This document shows positions 25,808-33,860 of a DNA stretch of 64,000 bases, one piece after another. The notes beneath the pieces were generated by a model. It was not told the DNA's origin. It was given only the letters and a program-made list of their open reading frames with translations, and did no database searches. Source of the stretch: Muribaculum sp. (GTDB lineage: Bacteria; Bacteroidota; Bacteroidia; Bacteroidales; Muribaculaceae); the NCBI GenBank assembly GCA_009775095.1, contig VSOZ01000003.1, positions 124,001 through 188,000 of the forward strand. The letters run 5' to 3'. The translations under genes were made by a program, and so were the position numbers. Each line of letters begins with the position of its first letter. Positions within the stretch are counted from its first letter, which is position 1.

Positions 25808-26318
25808 ACCGGCTATCGACAAAAGTGATTAGCCGTGACTGTGGGGCTATGCCACTGACACGGTTTATCGCTAAGTTTCCAAAGGATATTAGGAGCCGGC
25901 GGTGAGGGTAAGGTTGTGTCGGTGGTCACGCTATCGCGCACCCGCGGACGCTCCGTCCATCACGGCCAGCGACTCCCAGTTTCCAATAAAAGAATCAAAA
26001 TACACTGTGCCGATGCGATTTATCGCCCTATAATAGCCTAAATCCCAAATTTTATGATTAACTTTGCTATTGGATATGCGCAAGCCTATCCATGACATTT
26101 TTGAAAAAAGAAGCGTTATGCTCATCTTGTAAACTGAAAACGTAGGAAATTTTCAACGATGCAAGAGATGGCATAGTGGTTCTCACGCATACCGCGTGGG
26201 CTGCTATTGTTACATCTGCATCAAAGGTTTCCTACGACCATCAGTTTAGACGTGGCATAGTTGGCCTGCGCTTTTTCTATTAATACTTGTCTGTTCAGGC
26301 CGGCGCAGATATTATGTT
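25808..26318. other. gene-poor region before the Crp-type gene, with 117-bp inverted repeat
   Basis: After leader B there is no convincing gene until 26319. A TAACTTTG -7 element (26059-26066) precedes an 18-codon frame at 26076-26132. Its stop overlaps a long imperfect inverted repeat whose arms (26131-26166 and 26212-26247) share AAACTGA, CGTAGGAAA and GATGCA. A further CTGCGC/GCGCAG pair lies at about 26257 and 26304. These could be a leader peptide and attenuator of the following operon, or remains of a small mobile element. The part 25808-26050 shows nothing I can name. Confidence 0.45.
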
Positions 26319-26903
26319 ATGTCAGAAGATTTCAATACATACATCAATCATATCAACCCTGATTTCTGGCGCGACCTGTGTGTAAGCGAGGGTCAGCTCA
26401 GACACTATAAACGAGGAGAGGAGTTTCTGCGTATTGGAGAGGTGTCGAAATACATAGGTTATATAAAGTCAGGCACGCTTAAATATGTAGCTTTCTCTGC
26501 CGCCGGCAAGGAGCATGTAGTAGGATTGGAATTTGAAGGCGAGTTTGTGGTGGATTTCCCGCAATGCCTCTATGACTCCCCGTCAATAGTCTCGATAATA
26601 GCGGTAAGCCCTTGCGACATATATTGTTTCCCGACAAAGGAAGTGGCGCGACGGATGCAGACAGACTTAAAGCTGAAAGACGTTGTCATGCACTCCACCG
26701 AGGCATTGTTTTCCACTGTTTACACACGCTACCTTTCTATGTACTGCAAGACACCGCAGGAGCGGTTTGACGAACTGGTCGAGAAACACCCGGATATGTT
26801 CGCCATTTTCCCATTGAAGGACATAGCCTCATATCTCAACATCACACCCACGCATCTGAGCCGGTTGCGGAGAAATGTTAAAAAAGCAGCGTGGAATAGT
26901 TAA
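26319..26903 (+). CDS. Crp/Fnr-family transcriptional regulator
   Basis: This 194-residue protein has an N-terminal cyclic-nucleotide-binding fold (about 20-125; RGEEFLRIGEVSKYIGYIKSG) and a C-terminal winged helix (about 150-190; FPLKDIASYLNITPTHLSRLRR). No Fe-S cysteine cluster of Fnr type is present, so it is a Bacteroidetes Crp-like regulator with an unknown signal. It stands at the head of the cargo operon of lipoproteins and TonB-dependent receptors on the same strand, 191 bases before the first lipoprotein, and is its likely regulator. Confidence 0.92.
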   Translation: MSEDFNTYINHINPDFWRDLCVSEGQLRHYKRGEEFLRIGEVSKYIGYIKSGTLKYVAFSAAGKEHVVGLEFEGEFVVDFPQCLYDSPSIVSIIAVSPCDIYCFPTKEVARRMQTDLKLKDVVMHSTEALFSTVYTRYLSMYCKTPQERFDELVEKHPDMFAIFPLKDIASYLNITPTHLSRLRRNVKKAAWNS

Positions 26904-27094
26904 AAACAAGAATCCTCAACATAGGTTGAGAATTGTTTTGGCGATAATGACGAACTTTGCTCATTGAGACTGTAACAAATCCATTGTCGGCAAGTCTTAT
27001 ACATATAATACAGCAAGAAATGAAACTCAGACCGCACCGCACTGCTGCGATCCTTCTGCAATTCAATCAATCAAGAAATCAAAAACAAACAATT

Positions 27095-27853
27095 ATGAAT
27101 AGATTAGGACTATACTTTTTGGCGTTATTGCAGACTTTGTTAATCTGCTCCTGTAGTAATAATGACAACGAGCCAACGCCTGAACCAATCAGATTCGCCA
27201 ACCAAGAGTATTCAATCCGTCTGGGTGTGGGCACAAACATCTCATTTGTTGACGGTGGCGGCGTATATGAACTTTCTGCCAGCAATCCTGAGATATTGGG
27301 GAAATATAGCATTGATATCGAAACAAAGAATCTTCTCATTAATCCGGCAGCCACCGGACAGTCTTACTTGACAATAAAGGATGTGATCGCAGGGAGCTCG
27401 GTGACACTCAACATCACGGTCGAGGATTTCTACATGTCATTCCGTATCGATGAAATAGAAGGTAAAAATACGAATGAATATTTCGATATAGGCAGAGAAA
27501 TAAGGTTTGTCAGGGATGCTGAAAACACCAAACCCATATTAATCATGTATCAGAGTAAGCTTGATAATCACCGGCTCACAGTAGGCGAAGGCGTATTCGA
27601 CATATCTCGAAGCGAGACCGGGATATTTTCGATGCACATGGCTCTCCACGGCAATCATAATGAAGAACTTGTGGCATTCGAGTACACAATGAGTGGAGAT
27701 GCAGGATATATGTATATGTTTGACCATTGGTTCGGTTACAACTGGCCCCAAGCTACAATGTCCGGAAGAACTCTCCCGATGGAAAGGTATAGGATGATTC
27801 TCACTGATACATCCAATGGTTGTAGAATCACATGTACCTTACAGCCTCTATGA
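27095..27853 (+). CDS. cargo lipoprotein, unknown function
   Basis: The start at 27095 is chosen because it gives a lipoprotein signal (MNRLGLYFLALLQTLLICSC) with lipobox cysteine at about residue 20; the frame is open 46 codons further upstream. The 252-residue protein has an N-terminal beta-sandwich-like region (about 30-120, with a BIg-like repeat look: ASNPEILGKYSIDIETKNLL) and a second beta domain. No enzyme motif is seen. It is the first structural gene after the Crp-type regulator, and could sit at the cell surface with the TonB receptors encoded below. Confidence 0.65.
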   Translation: MNRLGLYFLALLQTLLICSCSNNDNEPTPEPIRFANQEYSIRLGVGTNISFVDGGGVYELSASNPEILGKYSIDIETKNLLINPAATGQSYLTIKDVIAGSSVTLNITVEDFYMSFRIDEIEGKNTNEYFDIGREIRFVRDAENTKPILIMYQSKLDNHRLTVGEGVFDISRSETGIFSMHMALHGNHNEELVAFEYTMSGDAGYMYMFDHWFGYNWPQATMSGRTLPMERYRMILTDTSNGCRITCTLQPL

Positions 27854-27872
27854 TATTAAACCTTCAATACAT

Positions 27873-28358
27873 ATGAAACGTAATATGAATGCGATTGCCA
27901 AAAAGATATATTCGTTTGTGCTCGTATGTGTGTTGTCTATGGCAATAACTTCCTGCACAACCTCTAAAAGCGTTGTGTCGCAAAATGTCGATCTGTCTAA
28001 ATACAGGTATGCGTCCGTTATCAACAACGACACATACCATATTCCCGCGCAACTCATGGAGTATGAGATCATGCTTTTTGATGCCGTCGAAGCCTCGCGG
28101 CTTCAGCTTGTCAGCGATATGCGTCTTTATGAACTCACCCAGGAGCAACAGTCGAAACTTCTAATCGTGAAATACGGTGTCAACATACAGACGGAGGAAA
28201 CTGTGGTGACGGTTAACTTCATCGACTTTCTTTCTGGTCGCCCCGTCGCCTTATGTCGAGGTGCATACTCAACATTGGGCTTCAGTAGTTCCGCCGACAT
28301 CAAAGGAGCAATAACGCGCGCCGCTGAGCAGATTTCACAGACTTTCCCCAAAATGTAG
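27873..28358 (+). CDS. cargo lipoprotein, unknown function
   Basis: The ATG at 27873 gives a typical signal (IYSFVLVCVLSMAITSC) and lipobox (161 aa). The rest is one small alpha/beta domain with KLLIVKYGVNIQTEETVVTV and an end of ADIKGAITRAAEQISQTF. The pattern is like the small LPP20/DUF4136-like lipoproteins that pack on envelope components, but this is a weak resemblance. It begins 19 bases after the preceding gene. Confidence 0.6.
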   Translation: MKRNMNAIAKKIYSFVLVCVLSMAITSCTTSKSVVSQNVDLSKYRYASVINNDTYHIPAQLMEYEIMLFDAVEASRLQLVSDMRLYELTQEQQSKLLIVKYGVNIQTEETVVTVNFIDFLSGRPVALCRGAYSTLGFSSSADIKGAITRAAEQISQTFPKM

Positions 28359-28395
28359 ATCATAAAATATCTTTCAAATTTTCTCTCAAAAATTT

Positions 28396-29118
28396 ATGTA
28401 CGCTTCTAAATTCTTCTCCATTCTTACCATCGCCGCTGCAATGACAGCGTGCAGTGATGACAATACGGTTTTCAATGAGCCGTCGCAAATCAGGGCATAC
28501 GAAACGGATGCTCAGATAATGGCTCAGTTCGTGGATGTTGACAATGCCACGGGCAAGTTTGTCATAAATCCCGACAAGAAGATAACGGCTTCCGACTATG
28601 TTCTCAACCGAAATAGGGAGGAACTGCTGGCTGTCAGTGCAGTCAACCGCGACATTTTCATGCGCGAGATGGAGAGTGTGAACGGGCTGCTGTCCTCAAT
28701 CAAGCAATCCGGTGTTGCCACTGCTATATTGTATTCCACTTATTCCTCCGATTATCTCATTAAGATTAATGGCGATAATAAGATTGAGATAAATAAGGCT
28801 TTCACACAATCAAGAAGCGGTGCCAACTTCGTTCAATTGCTTTTTGACGGCACACAGTTGGAGCCCCGGTATTTCTATGCTCCCGAATCAATGACAATGA
28901 CTGTATCTGCTAACAGTCTTTCCAAGTTCTATCTATTCCAACTTTCATTCGGTATCTCTTACGAGTCAGATGCAGGCACGGTCATTGTAGCCGGAGTGCA
29001 ATCTCCCTGCCACGCTTCCTTTTATCGGATAAACACTGAAGAAGGTAATCAGTCAATGTCACTCAAAGGCAAAAACCTTGTCGGCGACGGAACGCTGTCC
29101 GTCACAATTTCAGAATGA
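28396..29118 (+). CDS. cargo lipoprotein, unknown function
   Basis: A 240-residue protein with signal KFFSILTIAAAMTAC and a lipobox at Cys 19. The mature part has a helical segment (about 60-110) followed by beta strands, and no catalytic motif is seen. The gene ends in the first of five ATGA junctions, by which it is translationally coupled to the next lipoprotein gene. Confidence 0.6.
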   Translation: MYASKFFSILTIAAAMTACSDDNTVFNEPSQIRAYETDAQIMAQFVDVDNATGKFVINPDKKITASDYVLNRNREELLAVSAVNRDIFMREMESVNGLLSSIKQSGVATAILYSTYSSDYLIKINGDNKIEINKAFTQSRSGANFVQLLFDGTQLEPRYFYAPESMTMTVSANSLSKFYLFQLSFGISYESDAGTVIVAGVQSPCHASFYRINTEEGNQSMSLKGKNLVGDGTLSVTISE

Positions 29119-29576
29119 AGGCGATAGTATTTCCGCTTCTTACCATATTGCTTATGTGCCTTTCGTCATGCGAAGGGCGCACGGGCTATCTTGACGAAGG
29201 TCAGGAAAACACCCTGTCAATGCTGACAGGTAAAGAGTGGGTTGAAGTCTATGCCGATTACGGACTCGGCTACGAGCAAGTCATTGAGGATAGAACGGTC
29301 ATATATTATTTCGACCTTAAAGGGAATGGCTGGTGTGCCGTCGGCTCTCTGAAAGATGAAACCGTGAAAGAGAATGTAAGATATTTTCAATGGACTTTCA
29401 CGACCGAGAATTTCGCGGTCATTCAGACAGCCGGTAACGCAATGGATGGCTATTGGCTTATCAAGAAACTCACACCAACAGAATTGTGGGTACAATGTTC
29501 AACTCACGACCCGGTGCTTGTCCCCAATCAAACAACCACATTCTATAAATACAAAGCCCGAACAATAAGTAAATGA
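29115..29576 (+). CDS. small lipocalin-like cargo lipoprotein
   Basis: This 153-residue lipoprotein (signal MKAIVFPLLTILLMCLSSC) has the beta-strand rhythm of bacterial lipocalin-like proteins: LTGKEWVEVYADYG, then IYYFDLKGNGWCAVG, then FQWTFTTENFAVIQ, DGYWLIKKLTPTELWVQ and FYKYK at the end. The fold call is by pattern only. It overlaps genes on both sides by ATGA, so it is made together with them. Confidence 0.6.
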   Translation: MKAIVFPLLTILLMCLSSCEGRTGYLDEGQENTLSMLTGKEWVEVYADYGLGYEQVIEDRTVIYYFDLKGNGWCAVGSLKDETVKENVRYFQWTFTTENFAVIQTAGNAMDGYWLIKKLTPTELWVQCSTHDPVLVPNQTTTFYKYKARTISK

Positions 29577-30430
29577 AAACCAAACTTATCATATTCATAT
29601 TTCTATTGACAGCCTTCATCAGTGCGTCTGCGAAGAAGAAGGAGTATCCCCGTGCTGAAATAAAAGTGGGTTATATTTATAACGAAACTTTTGTGCGTGG
29701 CTCTGACGGAATAATAAAACGAGAGATACCGTTTGAGCTTCTCGCAAATAAAGAGCAGTCAAAGTTTTATAGTCCGAAAACAGAGTTCAAGGATTCATTA
29801 CAGTCAACGCCACAGGGACGTGTTGTTGAGAAAGAACTTTTTAACGATGCTATAAAACGATATATGGAGACAAAGGATGGGAGCGCAATGAGTTCGGTGG
29901 TATATCAAACTTTTCTATACGTTTTCCGCTCAAATCCGGACAATGAAATGACTGTATATGATAAAGCCGGTTCGCTTGAACAAGGCTATTACACAGAGCC
30001 TCTTGGCGAAATACAATGGGAAATCGGAGATTCCACTAAAACAGTGCTTGGTTATGAGTGTACCATAGCGACGGCGGATTACCACGGCAGGCATTGGACA
30101 GCATGGTTCACACCGGAAATTCCGTTGCAGGAAGGTCCGTGGAAGCTAACCGGATTACCCGGACTGATACTTGAAGCGTCAGAGTCAACAGGTCAGCACA
30201 GTTTCGTGGCAACGGGCTTGGAGGCTTCAAATCAAGAGATATATCCGATTTATCCTTATCGGCAGTATGACAAGATGTCGCGTATAGAGATGCTTAGGCA
30301 ACTGCGCAATTATCAGGATCACAGCAGCTCTATAAATTCTGCGGCAACAGGTCTAAACTTCGGCAAAGACTATATCAAAAATGGGGAAGAAGCAAAAATA
30401 GATTTCCTTGAAACCGATTATCACGAATGA
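29573..30430 (+). CDS. GLPGLI family protein (copy 1)
   Basis: This 285-residue exported protein (signal KLIIFIFLLTAFISASA) carries the family signature WKLTGLPGLILEAS at about residue 200, preceded by WEIGDSTKTVLGYECTIATA and HWTAWFTPEIPLQEGPW. GLPGLI proteins are found in Bacteroidetes next to TonB-dependent receptors; their role is unknown. The second copy follows at once. ATGA overlaps on both sides tie it to the lipoprotein before and the paralogue after. Confidence 0.9.
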   Translation: MKTKLIIFIFLLTAFISASAKKKEYPRAEIKVGYIYNETFVRGSDGIIKREIPFELLANKEQSKFYSPKTEFKDSLQSTPQGRVVEKELFNDAIKRYMETKDGSAMSSVVYQTFLYVFRSNPDNEMTVYDKAGSLEQGYYTEPLGEIQWEIGDSTKTVLGYECTIATADYHGRHWTAWFTPEIPLQEGPWKLTGLPGLILEASESTGQHSFVATGLEASNQEIYPIYPYRQYDKMSRIEMLRQLRNYQDHSSSINSAATGLNFGKDYIKNGEEAKIDFLETDYHE

Positions 30431-31284
30431 ATATGAAACGGCTTATTTACATACTGGCCCTCTTTGTGACTATAACAGCTTTCGCCAACGACTATGTGAA
30501 AGATCCGGAACCCGCAATATTGGAGGTTCATTATGACAGGATAGAATATCATGATTCCACTAACCATAACAAAGGATTTTTCAAGGATCCGGTGATGCTT
30601 CGCATAAGCAAAAACAGATCTATTTTCTGCGGAGTCAAGAAACTTTGGCAGGATTCTATAATGACGTGTGACAAGGCTACTTTCTGGGCGATGGAACAAG
30701 CAAGAATTATGAGTGACAAGCGAGATGATACGCAGCTACCATCCGGTCATTACTGGTCATATATTTATAAAAACATACCCGAAGGAAAAGTAACTGAGCG
30801 TTGCTATTTCGATATGGAACACTGGCAATATTCTGAGGATTGGGAAAGACCAGAATGGGAAATAGGAGACAGCACAAAGACCGTGCTTGGATATGAATGT
30901 GTCGAGGCAACAGCCAATTACCGCGGTAGGACGTGGACTGCATGGTTCGCCCCGGAGATACCGGTACAGGATGGTCCGTGGAAACTCTGCGGGTTGCCGG
31001 GCTTGATTCTTGAAGCACATGATGCAAACAGTGATTACATTTTTGAAGCTACCGGACTCTTACAAAACCCGGACTCCGAAGTGGGCATCTTCACATACGA
31101 TGATCGAAGTGGTTATTCAACTGTCTCACGCGACAAATTCTTTAATAATTGGTGGCGATACAAACACTCAAATTTTGCAGCCAAAATACAAGCAGCTTAC
31201 GGCGTCGGATCTGCTACGGCAAACGAAAAACCAAAGCCCGTGATGTATGATAAAGAGGAACGTGACTATCCCCACGACTTATGA
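30427..31284 (+). CDS. GLPGLI family protein (copy 2)
   Basis: This paralogue of the preceding gene is 285 residues long; the start could be ATG 30427 or ATG 30433. It has a signal peptide (KRLIYILALFVTITAFA) and the signature WKLCGLPGLILEAHD at about residue 190, with WEIGDSTKTVLGYECVEATA and RTWTAWFAPEIPVQDGPW before it. It differs from copy 1 most in the N-terminal half. The gene ends in an ATGA overlap with the large receptor gene, which suggests that the two proteins act together at the envelope. Confidence 0.9.
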   Translation: MNMKRLIYILALFVTITAFANDYVKDPEPAILEVHYDRIEYHDSTNHNKGFFKDPVMLRISKNRSIFCGVKKLWQDSIMTCDKATFWAMEQARIMSDKRDDTQLPSGHYWSYIYKNIPEGKVTERCYFDMEHWQYSEDWERPEWEIGDSTKTVLGYECVEATANYRGRTWTAWFAPEIPVQDGPWKLCGLPGLILEAHDANSDYIFEATGLLQNPDSEVGIFTYDDRSGYSTVSRDKFFNNWWRYKHSNFAAKIQAAYGVGSATANEKPKPVMYDKEERDYPHDL

Positions 31285-33860
31285 AACAGTTGACACTGAT
31301 ATTGATGCTTATTTTCGCTGCGCTGAATTGTGTGGCGCAGATAAGTGTGTCGGGCTTAGTCGTGGAGGAAGGTACGAATGAGCCGTTGATCGGAGCATCG
31401 GTGATTCTGCGTAATGCCGAGGGGAAGATTAAGAAATACGGCACGACTAACGCAAAGGGCGAGTTTGCAATATCTACTCCTTCTATCAAGGGATTCACTC
31501 TCGATGTGTCGATGATGAGTTTCGCAAAGCAGACGGTAACGCTCGACAGTGTGCAGCTCCCTGTGACAATTGTGATGAAGCCCTCGGCTACCATGCTTAA
31601 GGAAGTGGCCGTGAAAGCCGACCGTATCCGTGAGCAGGGCGACACTATAACCTATAATGTCGGTAGTTTCGCTCAGGCACAGGATCGAAGCATCGGCGAT
31701 GTGCTACGCCGTATGCCCGGTATTGACGTGAGCAACAGCGGCAAGATACAGTATCAGGGTGAGGACATAAACAAGTTCTATATCGAGGGTTCCGACCTGT
31801 TGGGCGGCAAATACGGAATCGCCACCAACGGCATAAACCATGATGATGTGGGAGCCGTGGAGGTAATGGAAAACCATCAGCCGATGCAGGTGTTGTCGGG
31901 TATCAGTTTCTCCGACAAGGCGGCGATAAATCTCAAACTGAAGAACAAGGCAAAAGCCACATGGAGCTTCCACGGCGATGCCGGAGGTGGCTACGCATGG
32001 CAGCCAGTGGGCGCGATATGGGATGGCGAATTGTTCGCAATGGCCGTGATGCCCGGCTTCCAGAATATAACCACCTTCAAGACAAACAATATAGGCGAGG
32101 ATTTGTCGGCCAACGCCACCGACTTCTTTGCCTCGCGCCGGGAAACAGGATTGAGCCGATATGTGGGTGTATCGCTGCCCGGTGTGCCATCGTTGAGCGA
32201 CAAGCATACTCTTTTCAATCGCTCGGCATTGATATCAACAAACAATCTTTGGAAACTGAAAAACGGCGAATTCAAGGCGCAGATTGACTACTCATTCAAC
32301 CGCACTACGGCACAGGCGGCGAACATTACTACCTACTTCCTTGAAAGCGGCGACAGGGTGATGACTGAAAACCGTGACGGCCGCGACCGTTCTCACTCCC
32401 TTTCCGGTAAATTCATATATGAGGTGAATCAAAAGACCACATTCATCAACAACACCCTGTCAACCAACATCGACTGGGATGATGTGCGCCTCGGAGTCAC
32501 CGGCTCGTTACCCAACGACCAGTCGGCATCGCTGCCCGATCATTACGTTGCCAACAAATTCAAGATGATAAAGCGGTTCAAAGGAAAACATCTTGTTACA
32601 TTCCAAAGCAACAACGAATGGGAGTCACTTCCACAAACTCTCAATGTGTCAATCAACAAAGGCAATCTGCGCCAGCATATCGCCAACCATGCCTTCTATA
32701 CCCAGGAAAGCGCGGCTTACGCTTTCTCAATCAGGGGAATAACCGTAAGTCTTGAAGGAGGCGTGAAAGGTTATCTCCGTTCGCTCAACACCGAGCTGCC
32801 TGAGTTGCCCGAAGCAATCCCCGGCGAAACCGAGAATGTATTGAATACAAACTATCTCACAGTATATGCCACGCCGAAATTCGAGTATTGGATAAAGCGA
32901 GTGAATTTCTCACTTGACGCACCTGTGAGTTTCGCGCACTATACATTCGACAAGGCTCTTGTCAACCGTTCGGAGGTCTATTTCTCGCCATCGCTGTATA
33001 TGAACTGGAAACCGAACAACCGCTTCTCATTCTCCCTGCGTGGCGGCACCGGCCGTTCACCGATGAATCTCAACCTTATCCAGCCCGGATTGATAATGAC
33101 CAACTACCGCTCATTCCGGCAGGGAGTTGATAATTTCTATAATACGACATCGCAAAGAGTGTCGGCAAACATCTCCTATAAACATACCCGAAAAGGAGTG
33201 TTTGCAAATGCAATGGTGTTGCAATCGTGGTCACATATGCCATATACTATGGCACAGCAGCTATATGGCGACTATGTGGTCTATTCTTACACCGATGCCA
33301 AAAACGACGGACAAATGCTAATGGCAAGCGGAAACATAGGCAAGACACTTGACTTTATGCGCGGAAGTATGAATGTCAACGGCTCTTTCAGCCGCAACGA
33401 GTCGCACCTCATATCGGAGAACAAAACAATCAACAATGTCGGCACATCATGGTCGGTCGGTGGCAAAATCAATGGCTCGCCATTGCGTTGGCTCTCATTT
33501 GACTACAATATAGATTTCTCATCGAGCCGAATGACGATGAACCTGGTCAAGAACTCATGGCTCGGAAGCCTTGAAAATTCATTGCTCATCAATGTGATGC
33601 CTCACAGTAAATGGGAATGGCGCATCTCAGGCGAGCATTACCGCAACGAACTTGCAGCCGGAACCTATAAAAACGTGTTCATGCTCGACACCAAAATTGT
33701 GTTCAAGATGTCGAAGCGTGTCGAACTGTCGGCAATGCTCAACAACATCTTCAACGAAAAAAGCTACAACTACACAACTTACAACCAGCTCACATCCTTT
33801 GAGTCGCAGCGCTGGCTGCGCGGTCGCGAGCTGTTAATCTCAATCTCCCTTAGAAAATGA
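31281..33860 (+). CDS. TonB-dependent receptor-like outer-membrane protein
   Basis: This 859-residue protein has a signal peptide (LTLILMLIFAALNCVA), a carboxypeptidase-regulatory-like domain (about 20-105: VSGLVVEEGTNEPLIGASV), a plug region (about 110-230: LKEVAVKADRIREQGDTITY, then DVLRRMPGIDVSNSGKIQ) and a long beta-barrel (about 240-859). This layout fits Bacteroidetes receptors that use TonB energy for uptake. There is no SusD gene nearby, so it is not a classic Sus pair. It starts in an ATGA overlap with the GLPGLI gene. The substrate is unknown; a metal, peptide or siderophore is possible. Confidence 0.9.
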   Translation: MKQLTLILMLIFAALNCVAQISVSGLVVEEGTNEPLIGASVILRNAEGKIKKYGTTNAKGEFAISTPSIKGFTLDVSMMSFAKQTVTLDSVQLPVTIVMKPSATMLKEVAVKADRIREQGDTITYNVGSFAQAQDRSIGDVLRRMPGIDVSNSGKIQYQGEDINKFYIEGSDLLGGKYGIATNGINHDDVGAVEVMENHQPMQVLSGISFSDKAAINLKLKNKAKATWSFHGDAGGGYAWQPVGAIWDGELFAMAVMPGFQNITTFKTNNIGEDLSANATDFFASRRETGLSRYVGVSLPGVPSLSDKHTLFNRSALISTNNLWKLKNGEFKAQIDYSFNRTTAQAANITTYFLESGDRVMTENRDGRDRSHSLSGKFIYEVNQKTTFINNTLSTNIDWDDVRLGVTGSLPNDQSASLPDHYVANKFKMIKRFKGKHLVTFQSNNEWESLPQTLNVSINKGNLRQHIANHAFYTQESAAYAFSIRGITVSLEGGVKGYLRSLNTELPELPEAIPGETENVLNTNYLTVYATPKFEYWIKRVNFSLDAPVSFAHYTFDKALVNRSEVYFSPSLYMNWKPNNRFSFSLRGGTGRSPMNLNLIQPGLIMTNYRSFRQGVDNFYNTTSQRVSANISYKHTRKGVFANAMVLQSWSHMPYTMAQQLYGDYVVYSYTDAKNDGQMLMASGNIGKTLDFMRGSMNVNGSFSRNESHLISENKTINNVGTSWSVGGKINGSPLRWLSFDYNIDFSSSRMTMNLVKNSWLGSLENSLLINVMPHSKWEWRISGEHYRNELAAGTYKNVFMLDTKIVFKMSKRVELSAMLNNIFNEKSYNYTTYNQLTSFESQRWLRGRELLISISLRK

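Noticed and set aside
26131..26247. Insertion sequence ends
   Set aside because: No transposase is present and the arms are close together and imperfect; a MITE remnant remains possible and is reported as a finding instead.
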